A DNA stretch of 64,000 nt from Nostocoides sp. Soil756 (GCF_001428065.1 NZ_LMSE01000002.1:775981-839980); one strand, 5' to 3'. Positions 10,802 to 22,265 are shown, numbered from the stretch's first letter. Notes: a model not told the origin generated them from the sequence alone. Program-made: numbers and translations.

Positions 10802-11758
10802 TCAGGCGGTGGAGGGCCCGTCCGCCGCCTCGTGGTCGTGCACCAGGTGCACCCAGGTGGCCGCGACCCGCATCCCCACCCGTTGGTAGAGGCCCAGCGC
10901 CCCGGTGCGGCTGTCGGTCGACAGCTCGCTGCGCACCGCGCCGTGCTCACGCGCTCCCCGGAAGCCGTCGGCCAGCAGCGCCTGCGCGAGCCCGCGCCCC
11001 CGGTGCTCGCGCGCCACCGCCACCTGGCCGATGAAGCCGCACCCGCGTTCGTCGACGACGGTGAAGCAGGCCCCCACCACCACGTCCTGGACGACCACCA
11101 CCCGCAGGTTCCACGGCTCGAAGCCCGGCCGGCGCACCGTCCCCGCGGCCCACTCCTCGAACGTCTCACCGGTGCGGTCCGACCACTCCCCGAACGCCGT
11201 CTGGATGACCTCGTACGCCCCCTCCAGGTCGCGCGACGTCTCGGCCGTGCGCACCGAGTACCCCTCGGGCAGCGCGCGGTCGGTGATCTCGGCCCCTTCC
11301 GGCAGCTCGAGCACCCACGACGTCCACCCGGGCCGGTACCTGCGTCCCTCGAGCAGCCGCTGCCCGGCCGAGCCCCGCGGCACGGTCTGCCCCACCGAGG
11401 CCGCGCCGACCGCCGCCGACCGGCGCTCGGCCCATCCCGCCAGCCACGTCCCGACCCCGAGCCCTCGCGCGGCCGGCGTCACCGCCGCCTCGGCCCGCGT
11501 CCCCCGCCGCGCCACCTCGACCGCCCCCACCAGCACCCCAGCGGCGTCGAGTACCCCCACCGTGTCGTGCGCCAGGTCCATGCTCGGCCGCGACCAGTCG
11601 GACTCGATGTCGGCCCGCTCGAGCGCGACCATCCCGCTGTCCGCGACCTGCGCCGCCGCGTAGACCGCGTACGCGGCGTCGAGGTCGGCGAGCCCGAGCG
11701 GACGGGCGGTGTATCCGGCGGGCAGGGCGTCGCTCAGCACGTGGGTCGGGTCGCTCAC
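10802..11758 (-). CDS. Tandem-GNAT N-acetyltransferase
   Basis: Acetyl-CoA-dependent transferase of 318 aa with two GNAT folds. The N-terminal half (about 15-140) has AEAAVTPAARGLGVGTWLAG at the acetyl-CoA loop. The C-terminal half (about 165-305) has QVAVAREHRGRGLAQALLAD and LGLYQRVGMRV. The layout resembles mycothiol synthase MshD, but many paralogues exist, so I do not assign MshD. GTG at 11758 (MSDPTHVLSD) was chosen over GTG 11764 because CAGGCT sits 7 nt before it. The substrate is unknown. Confidence 0.78.
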   Translation of the reverse strand: MSDPTHVLSDALPAGYTARPLGLADLDAAYAVYAAAQVADSGMVALERADIESDWSRPSMDLAHDTVGVLDAAGVLVGAVEVARRGTRAEAAVTPAARGLGVGTWLAGWAERRSAAVGAASVGQTVPRGSAGQRLLEGRRYRPGWTSWVLELPEGAEITDRALPEGYSVRTAETSRDLEGAYEVIQTAFGEWSDRTGETFEEWAAGTVRRPGFEPWNLRVVVVQDVVVGACFTVVDERGCGFIGQVAVAREHRGRGLAQALLADGFRGAREHGAVRSELSTDSRTGALGLYQRVGMRVAATWVHLVHDHEAADGPSTA

Positions 11759-11822
11759 GCCCACCAGCCTGACGGACGGCGTGCCGGTCCCGCACCCGCA
11801 TTACCGGTGGTAGACCAGCACC

Positions 11823-12848
11823 ATGCGACTGCCCGAGATCCCGAGGTACCCCCTCACCTTCGGCCCCAGCCCGGTGCACCCGCTGAAGCGGCTGAGCGAG
11901 CACCTGGGCGGCGCGCAGGTGTGGGCCAAGCGGGAGGACGTCAACAGTGGCCTCGCCTTCGGCGGCAACAAGGTGCGCAAGCTCGAGTACATCGTCCCCG
12001 ACGTCCTCGCCAGCGGCGCCGACACCCTGGTCTCCATCGGCGGCTACCAGTCGAACCACACCCGCCAGGTGGCCGCCGTGGCCGCCCACCTCGGCCTGAT
12101 GTGCCGCCTCGTGCAGGAGAACTGGGTCCCCTGGGACGACCCGGTCAACGACAAGGTCGGCAACATCCTGCTGAGCCGGATGATGGGCGCCGACTCCCGG
12201 CTCGACCCGGCCGGGTTCGACATCGGCATCCGCGACTCGTGGAAGGACGCCCTGCGCGAGGTCGAGGAGGCCGGCGGCACCCCGTACGCCATCCCGGCCG
12301 GGGCCAGCGAACACCCCCTCGGGGGAGTGGGTTTCGCCAACTGGGCCTTCGAGGTCGCCGAGCAGGAGAAGGCGCTCGGCGTGCACTTCGACACCATCGT
12401 GGTCTGCACCGTCACGTGCTCGACCCACGCCGGGATGGTCGCCGGGTTCGCGGCGCTGGAGGACCTCACCGGCGTGCGTCGCCGCGTCATCGGCATCGAC
12501 GCCTCCGCCACCCTCGAGAAGACCCGTGCGCAGCTCGAGCGCATCGCCCGCCGCACGGCCGAGGTCATCGAGCTCGGCCGCGAGCTGCGCGACGACGAGC
12601 TCACCCTCCTGCCCGACTGGGCCGGCGACCTCTACGGCATCCCGGTCGACTCGACGATGGAGGCCATCCGTCTCGGCGCCGAGCTGGAGGCGATGATCAC
12701 CGACCCCGTGTACGAGGGGAAGTCGCTGGCCGGCCTGGTCGACCTCGTCCGCAGCGCCGACATCCCGAAGGACTCCACGGTCCTCTACGCCCACCTCGGC
12801 GGCCAGCCCGCGATCAACGCCTACCACTCGCTGTGGCCGGGCCGGTGA
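11823..12848 (+). CDS. acdS: 1-aminocyclopropane-1-carboxylate deaminase
   Basis: PLP enzyme of the tryptophan-synthase-beta fold that converts ACC to 2-oxobutyrate and ammonia. At 341 aa it is standard. The PLP lysine is in [11 protein letters not shown] at about residue 50, and [12 protein letters not shown] carries the conserved serine. [10 protein letters not shown] near 290-297 has the Tyr-Glu pair that separates true ACC deaminases from D-cysteine desulfhydrase relatives. [13 protein letters not shown] closes the domain. No adjacent Lrp-type regulator is seen. 2-Oxobutyrate could feed isoleucine synthesis. ACC deaminase in a soil actinomycete suggests contact with plants, which is inference. 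Confidence 0.88.
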   Translation: MRLPEIPRYPLTFGPSPVHPLKRLSEHLGGAQVWAKREDVNSGLAFGGNKVRKLEYIVPDVLASGADTLVSIGGYQSNHTRQVAAVAAHLGLMCRLVQENWVPWDDPVNDKVGNILLSRMMGADSRLDPAGFDIGIRDSWKDALREVEEAGGTPYAIPAGASEHPLGGVGFANWAFEVAEQEKALGVHFDTIVVCTVTCSTHAGMVAGFAALEDLTGVRRRVIGIDASATLEKTRAQLERIARRTAEVIELGRELRDDELTLLPDWAGDLYGIPVDSTMEAIRLGAELEAMITDPVYEGKSLAGLVDLVRSADIPKDSTVLYAHLGGQPAINAYHSLWPGR

Positions 12849-14804
<1,956 letters not shown>

Positions 14805-14805
14805 C

Positions 14806-15432
14806 TCAGCGGACGCCGCGGACGCGGAACTGGATGCTGATCCGCGGGCCGACGGGTTTGGCGGTCTTGGGCACGCAGTGGTCCCAGGTGCGCTGGCACG
14901 ACCCGCCCATCACGACCAGGTCGCCGTGCCCCGCCGGCACCCGCACCGACTCCCCGCCCTCGCGCGGGCGCAGCAGCAGGTCGCGGGGCGAGCCGACCGA
15001 GAGGATGGCGACCATGGTGTCCTGCTCGCGGCTGCGCCCGATGCGGTCGCCGTGCCATGCGACCGAGTCCTGGCCGTCGCGGTAGAGGCACAGCCCGGCG
15101 GTGACGAACGGCTCCCCGAGCTCGGCCGCGTAGTGCGCCGAGAGGGCCTCGCGGCACTCCTCGAGCGCCAGGTGCGGCAGCGGGTCACCCTCGCCGTAGA
15201 AGCTGAGCAACCGCGGCACGTCGACGATGGAGTCGTACATCTGGCGCCGCTCGGCGAACCACGGCACCTCGCGGCGCAGGACCTCGTAGAGCTCGTCGGC
15301 CCCGCCCACCCAGGCCGTGCGCTGGTCGACCCAGGCGCCGTGCGTCAGGGCGCGCCGGGTGACGGTGGCGCCGAGGGGGCGCACCTCGATCCCGTCGGCG
15401 AGGTCGAGGAGGGAGCCCTGGAGGACGGCCAT
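14806..15432 (-). CDS. AlkB-like 2-oxoglutarate/Fe(II) dioxygenase
   Basis: Predicted repair enzyme that oxidatively removes alkyl groups from DNA or RNA bases, 208 aa. The iron ligands are visible as H-x-D in SVAWHGDRIGR (about 125-131) and a distal H in WDHCVPK. The 2-oxoglutarate arginine is in RISIQFR at the C-terminus. An AlkA-like glycosylase gene lies about 830 bp away at 16268, so two alkylation-repair activities are close together but on opposite strands. Bacterial AlkB subfamilies differ in substrate, so the exact base is not assigned. Confidence 0.9.
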   Translation of the reverse strand: MAVLQGSLLDLADGIEVRPLGATVTRRALTHGAWVDQRTAWVGGADELYEVLRREVPWFAERRQMYDSIVDVPRLLSFYGEGDPLPHLALEECREALSAHYAAELGEPFVTAGLCLYRDGQDSVAWHGDRIGRSREQDTMVAILSVGSPRDLLLRPREGGESVRVPAGHGDLVVMGGSCQRTWDHCVPKTAKPVGPRISIQFRVRGVR

Positions 15433-15538
15433 GGGGCCAGCCTAGGGGGGAATCGAACGCGTGTCCAGGGTTGGACGAGCCGGCGGCCCGGCGGCGGGTG
15501 TGGCCCCGAGGGGGCGCGCCAAGCGGTGGAGTGTCCCC

Positions 15539-16225
15539 ATGAGTGCGCACCCGCTGTCCGGAGCCGTCGTCGCCGTGGTGGGGGCCTCGGGGGTGCTCGG
15601 CTCGCACCTCGCGCGCGGGGCGGCCGCCCGCGGGGCCACCGTCGTCCTCGTCGGGCGCGACGGGCAGCGGCTGCGGGCGGTGCTCGACGGCGCCGAGGTC
15701 GTCGTGGGCGAGCTCGCCGACGCCACCCTGGGGGAGCGGCTGGTCGAGACCGCCACCCGCGCGCACGGGCGCCTCGACGGCGTCGTGAACGCCGCCGGGG
15801 TCGCGGCCTTCGGGGCGCTCGTGGACACGCCGGACGCCGTGGTCGAGGAGCTCTTCCTCACCAACGTCGTCGGGCCGCTCTTCCTCGCGCGCCGGGTCGT
15901 GCCGACACTCGCCGAGACCCGCGGCTTTCTGGTGAACCTCAGCGCCGTCCTGGCCGAGCAGCCCATGGCGGGGATGACCGCCTACTCGGCGACCAAGGCC
16001 GCGCTGACCGCCGCCGACCGCGCGCTGGTGAAGGAGCTGCGGCGCACCGGCGTCGACGTCATCGACGTGCGGCCGCCCCACACCGAGACCGGGCTGGTCG
16101 GGCGCGGCCTCTCGGGCGAGGCGCCGCGCCTGCCCCAGGGCCTCGAGCCGTCGGTCGTGGCCGAGGCCGTGCTGGACGCCCTCGAGGCGGGCTCGCGCGA
16201 GCTGGCCTCGACCGACTTCGGCTGA
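15539..16225 (+). CDS. SDR family oxidoreductase
   Basis: Short-chain dehydrogenase of 228 aa. The cofactor motif GASGVLGSHLA is at about 15-25; the arginine in LVGRDGQRL suggests NADP(H). NAAG is at about 85. The serine of VNLSAVLAEQ and YSATKAAL supply the catalytic Ser-Tyr-Lys. The frame is open upstream, but ATG 15539 (MSAHPLSGAVV) places the Rossmann strand normally. It stands alone between the AlkB-like and AlkA-like genes. The substrate cannot be deduced. Confidence 0.85.
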   Translation: MSAHPLSGAVVAVVGASGVLGSHLARGAAARGATVVLVGRDGQRLRAVLDGAEVVVGELADATLGERLVETATRAHGRLDGVVNAAGVAAFGALVDTPDAVVEELFLTNVVGPLFLARRVVPTLAETRGFLVNLSAVLAEQPMAGMTAYSATKAALTAADRALVKELRRTGVDVIDVRPPHTETGLVGRGLSGEAPRLPQGLEPSVVAEAVLDALEAGSRELASTDFG

Positions 16226-16267
16226 CCGGCCGCGGGGCCTGACGCGGGCATCCGGTTGGATGGGACC

Positions 16268-17170
16268 GTGTCGGGCGACGGCGCCGTGGCGGCGATGGGC
16301 GGGGCGGTGGTGGAGGAACGGGTCGAGGCCGCCCTCGACCTGGCCGGCGTGCGGGCCTGGCTGGTCGCCCACGCGGTGCCCGGGGTCGACACCATCGACC
16401 CCGATGTGGATGGCGGAACGCGGCACCGCCGCCGGGTGCGCAGTCCTGAGGGTGGCGCGGTCCTCGAGGTCGTGCTGCCGGGCTCCGGTGGGGCCGTCCT
16501 GCGGGCGAGCGGGGCCGGGGCCGCGCAGGCGCTCGCCGTGGGGCGCCGGTGGCTGGGGCTCGACCTCGACCCGGAGCCCGCGGCGGCCACCCTGGCCGCC
16601 GATCCGGACCTGGGTCCACTCGTGCGCGCCCGGCCGCTGCTGCGCGTCCCGGGCGCCCCGGACCCCTTCGAGGCGGCCGCCAACGTCGTCCTGGGGCAGC
16701 ACGTGTCGGTGGCCGCAGGGCGACTGTTCGCCGGCCGGCTGGCCACGGTCGCCGGGGTGGACGGTGGCCCGGCCGAGGCCGGCCGGGTGGCCGGCATCGA
16801 CCCCGACGACCTCCAGGGGGCGACCGGCGTCACCGGCGCCCGGGCCGGCACCCTCGTGGCCCTGGCCCGCGCGGTCGTCGACGGCCTCGACCTCGGCCCG
16901 TCCCCGGACGACGACGCCCGCGCCGCCACCCGGGCGGCGCTGCTGGCGCTGCCCGGCGTCGGCCCCTGGACCGCCGACCTCGTGGCGATGCGCTGCCTGC
17001 GCGACCCCGACGTCTTCCTGCCCGGTGACCTGGTGCTGCGCCGCGCGATGGGTGGGGTCACCGCGGCCGAGGCCGGCCGCCACGCACGGGCCTGGGCGCC
17101 GCACCGCAGCCTGGCCGTGGTGCACCTGTGGACCCACCACGCCCTCGACCCGGCGCCCGTGCGGACCTGA
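16268..17170 (+). CDS. AlkA-like DNA-3-methyladenine glycosylase (HhH-GPD)
   Basis: Base-excision repair glycosylase, about 300 aa. The helix-hairpin-helix/GPD signature is LPGVGPWTADLVAMRC with the catalytic aspartate in FLPGDLVLRRAMG. An AlkA N-terminal domain and the VLGQHVSVAAGR helix come before it. The start is uncertain: GTG 16268 has TTGGAT 6 nt upstream, the same arrangement as the sulfurtransferase gene at 26397; TTG 16256 would add four residues. No Ada-type methyltransferase or HTH domain is fused. Confidence 0.85.
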   Translation: MSGDGAVAAMGGAVVEERVEAALDLAGVRAWLVAHAVPGVDTIDPDVDGGTRHRRRVRSPEGGAVLEVVLPGSGGAVLRASGAGAAQALAVGRRWLGLDLDPEPAAATLAADPDLGPLVRARPLLRVPGAPDPFEAAANVVLGQHVSVAAGRLFAGRLATVAGVDGGPAEAGRVAGIDPDDLQGATGVTGARAGTLVALARAVVDGLDLGPSPDDDARAATRAALLALPGVGPWTADLVAMRCLRDPDVFLPGDLVLRRAMGGVTAAEAGRHARAWAPHRSLAVVHLWTHHALDPAPVRT

Positions 17171-17241
17171 GTGGTCCGACCTGAGACCTCCGCGCGGCGG
17201 GGGAGCGCGGCCCTGTCGGCATCACCCCCGACAATGGAGGC

Positions 17242-17967
17242 GTGCCCCTCTACCGCGACGAGGCGATCGTCCTGCGCACCCACAAGCTGGGTGAGGCCGA
17301 CCGCATCGTCACCGTCCTCTCGCGCCGCCTCGGTAAGCTGCGGATGGTCGGCAAGGGCGTGCGCCGCACCAAGTCCCGCTTCGGCGCGCGGCTCGAGCCC
17401 GGGATGCACATCGACGTCCAGTGCTACGAGGGCCGCAACCTCGACACCGTGACCCAGGTCGAGACCCTCGACTCGTGGGGCGAGACGATCTCGCGCGACT
17501 ACCGGTCGTGGACCTCGGCGGTGGCCGTGCTCGAGACCTGTGACCGGCTCACCGAGGAGCGCGAGCCGGCGCTGCAGCAGTACCTGCTGCTGTCGGGCGC
17601 GCTGCGCGCGATGGCCGAGCGCGACCACGACGCCGGTCTGGTCCTCGACGCCTACCTGCTGCGCGCCATGGCCATCGGTGGGTACGCCCCCAGCTTCCAC
17701 GACTGCGCCAAGTGCGGGGCGCCCGGGCCGCACCGGGCCTTCCACGTCGCGGCCGGCGGGGTGGTGTGCCCGGTCTGCCGCCCGCCCGGCTCGGCCGCGC
17801 CGGCCCCCGAGACGCTGCGCCTGCTGGCCGCCCTCCTGGCCGGCGACTGGGCCCCGGCCGACGCCTCCGACGACCGGCACCGGCATGAGGGCAGCGGCCT
17901 GACCGCGGCGTTCCTGCAGTGGCATCTCGAACGCGGCATCCGCAGTCTCCGTATGGTGGAGCGGTGA
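17242..17967 (+). CDS. recO: DNA repair protein RecO
   Basis: Mediator of the RecFOR pathway that loads RecA on gapped DNA, 241 aa. The N-terminal OB fold begins at residue 1 ([20 protein letters not shown]). A zinc finger CAKC...CPVC lies at about 155-180. GTG 17242 begins [10 protein letters not shown], the typical N-terminus. Its stop overlaps the uppS start (GTGA), the common recO-uppS arrangement in actinobacteria. Confidence 0.95.
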   Translation: MPLYRDEAIVLRTHKLGEADRIVTVLSRRLGKLRMVGKGVRRTKSRFGARLEPGMHIDVQCYEGRNLDTVTQVETLDSWGETISRDYRSWTSAVAVLETCDRLTEEREPALQQYLLLSGALRAMAERDHDAGLVLDAYLLRAMAIGGYAPSFHDCAKCGAPGPHRAFHVAAGGVVCPVCRPPGSAAPAPETLRLLAALLAGDWAPADASDDRHRHEGSGLTAAFLQWHLERGIRSLRMVER

Positions 17968-18758
17968 GCGGCCCCACCCCCTACGCGCGCCCCTTCCCCC
18001 ATCCGAGCGGCGCCGTGGCCCCGGTCATCGACGCCCAGAAGCTGCCCCGGCACGTGGCCGTCGTCATGGACGGCAACGGCCGGTGGGCCAACCAGCGCGG
18101 CCTGCCCCGCACCAAGGGGCACGAGGCCGGGGAGGCCGCCCTGCTCGACGTCGTCGCGGGCGCCATCGAGGTGGGGGTCACCCACCTGTCGGCCTACGCC
18201 TTCAGCACCGAGAACTGGAAGCGCAGCCCCGACGAGGTGCGCTTCCTCATGGGCTTCAACCGCGACGTCATCCGCCGCCGCCGTGACCAGCTGCACGAGT
18301 GGGGCGTGCGGATGCGCTGGGTCGGGCGCCGTCCGCGGCTGTGGGGCTCGGTCATCAAGGAGCTCGAGACCGCCCAGGAGCTCACCCGGCACAACACCGG
18401 CCTGACGCTCTACTTCTGCGTCAACTACGGCGGCCGGGCCGAGATCGGGGATGCTGTGGGCCGGCTCGCGCGCGACGTCGCGGCCGGGCGGCTCAAGGCC
18501 TCGAGCGTCGACGAGCGCACCGTGGCGCGCTACCTCCCCGAGCCCGACATGCCCGACGTCGACCTCTTCGTGCGCTCCTCGGGCGAGCAGCGCACCAGCA
18601 ACTTCCTGCTGTGGCAGAGCGCGTACGCCGAGATGGTCTTCCAGAACCGGCTCTGGCCCGACTACGACCGGCGCGACCTGTGGGCCGCCGTGCAGGAGTA
18701 CGTCGACCGCGAGCGCCGCTACGGCGGGGCCGTCGACGCTCCTACCGCGGGTCCCTGA
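17964..18758 (+). CDS. uppS: Isoprenyl (undecaprenyl-type) diphosphate synthase
   Basis: cis-Prenyltransferase that makes the lipid carrier for cell-wall precursors, 264 aa. [14 protein letters not shown] carries the catalytic aspartate and pyrophosphate arginine at about 35-48. [12 protein letters not shown] and the C-terminal [18 protein letters not shown] box complete the family signature. GTG 17964 overlaps the recO stop. The 3' end overlaps the convergent zur gene by 17 nt, so no terminator is possible between them. Product chain length (C50 or C55) cannot be read. Confidence 0.94.
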   Translation: MSGPTPYARPFPHPSGAVAPVIDAQKLPRHVAVVMDGNGRWANQRGLPRTKGHEAGEAALLDVVAGAIEVGVTHLSAYAFSTENWKRSPDEVRFLMGFNRDVIRRRRDQLHEWGVRMRWVGRRPRLWGSVIKELETAQELTRHNTGLTLYFCVNYGGRAEIGDAVGRLARDVAAGRLKASSVDERTVARYLPEPDMPDVDLFVRSSGEQRTSNFLLWQSAYAEMVFQNRLWPDYDRRDLWAAVQEYVDRERRYGGAVDAPTAGP

Positions 18759-19161
18759 CGCCGCAGCCCGCGCAGAGGCCGTCGATCTCGAGGGTATGGC
18801 GCACCTGGCTGAAGCCGTGGTCGCGGGCGACGGCCTCTGCCCAGCGCTCCACGGCGTCGCCGGTGACCTCGACCGTCAGCCCGCAGCCGCGGCACACGAC
18901 GTGGTGGTGGTGCTGCTCGCTGGCGCAGGCCCGGTAGACCGCCTCGCCCTCGGTGGTGCGGATGACGTCGACCTCGCCGTCGGCCGCCATCGCCTGGAGG
19001 TTGCGGTAGACGGTGGCCAGCCCCACCCGGGTGCCGGACGCCGACAGCGAGGCGTGGATGTCCTGGGCCGAGCGGAACTCGGCGGTCCCGGCCAGCTCGT
19101 CGGTGAGCGCCGCGCGCTGGCGGGTGGGGCGCCGTTCGGCGCGGGGGCCGGCCTCGCTCAT
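18742..19161 (-). CDS. zur: Zinc uptake regulator, Fur family
   Basis: Metal-sensing repressor, 139 aa. The N-terminal winged helix (about 10-80; [23 protein letters not shown]) is followed by the metal-binding half with [11 protein letters not shown] and LCAGCGV, the two CxxC motifs of the structural zinc site. Being last in znuA-znuC-znuB-zur identifies it as Zur rather than Fur. It overlaps znuB by 4 nt, giving autoregulation if the Zur-type palindrome at 21849-21885 is its operator. Confidence 0.9.
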   Translation of the reverse strand: MSEAGPRAERRPTRQRAALTDELAGTAEFRSAQDIHASLSASGTRVGLATVYRNLQAMAADGEVDVIRTTEGEAVYRACASEQHHHHVVCRGCGLTVEVTGDAVERWAEAVARDHGFSQVRHTLEIDGLCAGCGVRDPR

Positions 19162-20144
19162 CGCGTCCCGACCTCCTCGTGCTCACCGTGCTCGTCGTAG
19201 TGCTCCTCGTGAGCCGCGTGGCGGTGACCGTCGTGCAGGTAGTCCACGTGGTCGCCGTGCTCGACCGCCGCGTGCCCGCACGCGGGGCCGTGCTCGTGGT
19301 CGTGCCGCTCGGCCCGGGCGTGGGCGGCGCGACGCAGCCGCGCGAGGACGGTGGCGCCGACGTTGACGAGGAGGAACGCGGCGATGGCCAGCAGCACGAT
19401 GGTGCCCCCCGACGGGGTCTCGGCCTGGTACGACACGACCACCCCCCCGACGCTGCACAGCACCCCGAGCAGCACCGCCCACCGCACGCTGGCGGCGAAG
19501 CTGTGGGCCAGGAGCTGGGCCGTGGCGTTGGGGATGATCATCAGGGCGCTGATGAGCAGCAGCCCGACGACCCGCATCGAGACGACCACGGTCACCGCGG
19601 TGAGCACCGCCAGGACGAGGTTGTAGGCCATCACCGGCATCCCGGCGGCGCGCGCGTACTCCTCGTCGTTGGCCACGGCGAAGAAGCGGGGCCGCAGCAG
19701 CACCGTGGTGACCAGCACGACCACGGCCAGCACCGCGAGGACCAGGAGGTCACCGGAGCTCGTCGTGAGGATGGCGCCGAACAGGTAGGCCGTGAGGTTG
19801 GCCGGGCTCGTGGCCGTCGACTTCGCGATGAGGACCACCCCCAGCGCGATGCCGCCGTAGAACATCACGGCCAGGGCGACGTCGCCGCTGGTGCGCCCCG
19901 AGGTGCGGATGAGCTCGATGGCGACCCCGGCCGCCACCGCCGCCAGGAGCGCCGTGAAGACGGGCTGCTGTCCGGTGAGGATGCCGACGGCCACCCCGGC
20001 GAGAGCGACGTGGCCCATCCCGTCGCCGATCAGGGACATCCGGCGCTGCACCAGGAAGGTGCCCACCAGCGGCGCCGCGATCCCGGCGAGGAGCGCGGCC
20101 AGGAGGGCCTGGCGCATGAAGGCGAGGTCGAGCATCTCGGTCAT
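19158..20144 (-). CDS. znuB: Zinc ABC transporter permease with His-rich tail
   Basis: Membrane permease of the ABC-3 family (about eight transmembrane helices over residues 1-270), 328 aa. FLVQRRMSLIGDGMGHVALAG near the N-terminus is a family signature. The last about 55 residues are cytoplasmic-type and hold 13 histidines in HxH-like clusters such as RHDHEHGPACGH and DGHRHAAHEEHYDEHGEH, far beyond the usual length. This could store or sense zinc at the inner face. It overlaps znuC and zur by 4 nt each, so all four genes are one operon. Confidence 0.92.
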   Translation of the reverse strand: MTEMLDLAFMRQALLAALLAGIAAPLVGTFLVQRRMSLIGDGMGHVALAGVAVGILTGQQPVFTALLAAVAAGVAIELIRTSGRTSGDVALAVMFYGGIALGVVLIAKSTATSPANLTAYLFGAILTTSSGDLLVLAVLAVVVLVTTVLLRPRFFAVANDEEYARAAGMPVMAYNLVLAVLTAVTVVVSMRVVGLLLISALMIIPNATAQLLAHSFAASVRWAVLLGVLCSVGGVVVSYQAETPSGGTIVLLAIAAFLLVNVGATVLARLRRAAHARAERHDHEHGPACGHAAVEHGDHVDYLHDGHRHAAHEEHYDEHGEHEEVGTR

Positions 20145-20950
20145 CGGGCAGCCTTCGGAGCGGGGTCGAGCGGGCCGTCGCCCAGCACCCGGCGGCCGTC
20201 CGGGCTCGGGGTGTCGTGGTCGTGGTGGTGACCCGAGCCGGACCCGTGCGCCAGCAGGTGCGCGCGGTACTGCGTGGGCGAGCCGTCGAAGTCGAGGTGG
20301 CCGGCCTCCATGCAGACGATGCGGGTCACGACGTCGGAGAGGGCGTCGAGCTCATGGGTGACGACGAGCATCGAGGTGCCGTCGGCCACCAGCCGTCGCA
20401 GCACGTCGGCCAGCGCCAGCTGGTTGACGTGGTCGACGCCGGCGGTGGGCTCGTCCATGACGAGCAGGTCGGGGCGACCGGCCAGGGCGCGGGCGATGAG
20501 GACCCGGCGCTGCTGCCCGCCGGAGAGCGAGGCCACCTCCTCGTCGGCGCGGTCGGCGAGCCCGACGGCGGCGATGGCGGACGCCACGACCTCGCGGTCC
20601 CGGCTCGAGGCCGGCCGCCACCAGGGCCGGTGGGGGAGCCGGCCGACGGCCACGATCTCGGTGACGGTGGCGCGCACCGCCGCTGACAGCGAGTGCCGCT
20701 GCGGCACGTACCCGATGCGGGGGTGCTCGTGGAACTGCTCGCGGGGGGTGCCCAGCAGCAGCACCTCGCCCCCCTGGTGCTCGGTGAGGCCGAGCAGGCC
20801 GCGCACCAGGGTCGACTTGCCCGAGCCGTTCGGGCCCAGGAGCGCCACGACCTCGCCGCGGTGGATGGTCAGGTCGACGCCTGCCACCACCGTGCGGTCG
20901 GGGTACCCGAACGCCGCTGACCGCAGCTCGAGGAGGGTGTCGGTGCTCAT
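20141..20950 (-). CDS. znuC: Zinc ABC transporter ATP-binding protein
   Basis: ATPase of the zinc importer, 269 aa. Walker A is GPNGSGKS at about 35-42, Q-loop VPQRHSLS, ABC signature LSGGQQRRV, Walker B LLVMDEPTAG and switch histidine VVTHEL. ATG 20950 starts inside the znuA stop (4-nt overlap). The C-terminus carries GHHHDHD, echoing the histidine-rich tail of znuB, so both cytoplasmic partners may bind zinc. Confidence 0.94.
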   Translation of the reverse strand: MSTDTLLELRSAAFGYPDRTVVAGVDLTIHRGEVVALLGPNGSGKSTLVRGLLGLTEHQGGEVLLLGTPREQFHEHPRIGYVPQRHSLSAAVRATVTEIVAVGRLPHRPWWRPASSRDREVVASAIAAVGLADRADEEVASLSGGQQRRVLIARALAGRPDLLVMDEPTAGVDHVNQLALADVLRRLVADGTSMLVVTHELDALSDVVTRIVCMEAGHLDFDGSPTQYRAHLLAHGSGSGHHHDHDTPSPDGRRVLGDGPLDPAPKAAR

Positions 20951-21849
20951 CGGCACTCCTGCCCGGCCCGGAGCGTCTCGAGGTTGCTCCGCATCACCTC
21001 GAGGTAGTCGCCGCCCTGCGACGCGGAGGTGATCCCCTCGACGGGGTCGAGCACCGCGACCTTCGCCCCCGTCTCCCGCGCGAGTGTCTCGACGAGTGCG
21101 GGGGAGGCCAGGGTCTCGGTGTAGACGGTGGTGACCCCGTGCTGCTGCACGTACGCGGCCAGGTCGCGCAGGGTGGCGGCATCGGGCTCGGCCTCTGGGC
21201 TCAGCCCGGCGATGCCCTCCTGGCTCAGCCCGTAGCGCTGGGCGAGGTAGGCGAAGGCGACGTGCCCGGTCACGAGCTCGTTGCTGCGGCACGACGCGAG
21301 CCCGGTCCGGAACTTCTGGTCGAGGGCGGCCAGCCGCTCGACGAGCGCGGCCGCGTGGGCGCGGTACTCGGCAGCGTGCGCCGGGTCGACGGTGGCGAAG
21401 CGCTCCCCGATGGCGGTCACGACCTTCTCGAAACGCACCGGGTCGAGCCAGAAGTGCGGGTCACGGGCGGTCCCGGCGCCCCCGTCCGCTGCGGCCGTGA
21501 TGCTGAGGTCGGCGGCCGGGGCGACGTCGAAGGCGGCGTCCTGCGCCTGGCTGCGCACGGCGTCGTCGACGGCCGGCTGGAAGCCCGAGAGGTAGACGAC
21601 GACCTGCGAGGAGCCCAGGGCGCCGACGTCCTTGGGGGTGAGCTCGAGGTCGTGGGGCTCGGCGCCCGGTCTGGTCAGCGAGGTCACGGTGACGTGGTCA
21701 CCGCCGACCTGCTCGGCCGCCCACTGCAGCGGGTAGAACGAGGCGGTCACCGCGAGGCGCCCGTCGGCCGACGCCGACCCGCCGGCACCGCTGCATGCGG
21801 TGAGGGCGAGCACGGCGGCCGAGCAGAGGGCGAGGACGACGCGCTTCAT
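20947..21849 (-). CDS. znuA: Zinc-binding lipoprotein of ABC transporter
   Basis: Extracytoplasmic solute-binding protein of cluster A-I, 300 aa. A lipoprotein signal ends in the lipobox LTACSG (lipidated cysteine about residue 19). Metal ligands are probably in EPHDLELTP, DPHFWLDP and TGHVAFAYL. Unlike many ZnuA proteins it has no long His-rich loop; that feature is on the permease here. ATG 21849 was chosen over 21870 because the signal peptide begins there and the operator overlaps this codon. Confidence 0.92.
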   Translation of the reverse strand: MKRVVLALCSAAVLALTACSGAGGSASADGRLAVTASFYPLQWAAEQVGGDHVTVTSLTRPGAEPHDLELTPKDVGALGSSQVVVYLSGFQPAVDDAVRSQAQDAAFDVAPAADLSITAAADGGAGTARDPHFWLDPVRFEKVVTAIGERFATVDPAHAAEYRAHAAALVERLAALDQKFRTGLASCRSNELVTGHVAFAYLAQRYGLSQEGIAGLSPEAEPDAATLRDLAAYVQQHGVTTVYTETLASPALVETLARETGAKVAVLDPVEGITSASQGGDYLEVMRSNLETLRAGQECR

Positions 21850-21885
21850 GACAACGATTCTCATGCGCAATGAGAACCGTTGTCA
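21849..21885. promoter_or_regulatory. Zur-type operator overlapping the znuA start
   Basis: A 37-bp palindrome has 16-nt arms TGACAACGATTCTCAT (21849-21864) and ATGAGAACCGTTGTCA (21870-21885), complementary at 15 of 16 positions, around GCGCA. Each arm contains a 15-bp TGAnAAnnnTTnTCA-like unit, the form of actinobacterial Zur boxes, so two dimers may bind. It covers the probable -10 (GAGAAT) and the znuA start codon, which fits tight repression. Confidence 0.85.
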
Positions 21886-21908
21886 AACGCGCGAGTGATG
21901 CTCGGGTC

Positions 21909-22193
21909 TCAGGTGCGGGGGAACGCCTGGGTGACCAGGACGGCGACGACGAGGCCGATGACGGCGACCCGCATCATCCGCTCGACCCCCGTGAGGCGCG
22001 GCCAGGCCAGCGCCAGGACCCAGGCCAGGAGCAGCACGACCACCGCCACGAGCAGCCAGCCGGGGGGCGGCAGCAGGACGCCCGCCACCAGCAGGGCCAG
22101 CACCGCCAGGAAGGGGACGAAGCGGGGGAGGCTGCTCAGCCAGGACACCGCGGGCAGGCTGGCACGCTCGAAGGACTCACGCAGGGTCGACAC
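21909..22193 (-). CDS. Small membrane protein, unknown function
   Basis: 94 residues starting GTG at 22193, with TAGGCT 8 nt before it. After a short polar N-terminus ([13 protein letters not shown]) come three hydrophobic helices, about 22-38, 42-60 and 74-90 ([52 protein letters not shown]). No domain is recognised. Small proteins of this kind occur next to glyS/znu in related actinobacteria. It is divergent from glyS and probably in its own unit. Confidence 0.65.
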   Translation of the reverse strand: MSTLRESFERASLPAVSWLSSLPRFVPFLAVLALLVAGVLLPPPGWLLVAVVVLLLAWVLALAWPRLTGVERMMRVAVIGLVVAVLVTQAFPRT

Positions 22194-22252
22194 GATGGAC
22201 CAGCCTACGGGCTGGCCGCGAAACCGGTTCGGAGCGCGTGTCGCCCGACGGA

Positions 22253-22258
22253 TAGCCT
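22253..22258 (+). promoter_or_regulatory. -10 element of glyS
   Basis: TAGCCT with a 7-nt spacer to the glyS ATG at 22266; leaderless arrangement. No T-box-like leader is present. Confidence 0.5.
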
Positions 22259-22265
22259 GTGCGCC

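Noticed and set aside
22194..22265. T-box or other leader for glyS
   Set aside because: Only 72 bp separate the divergent genes and a TAGCCT sits 7 nt before the glyS start, so there is no room for a T-box.
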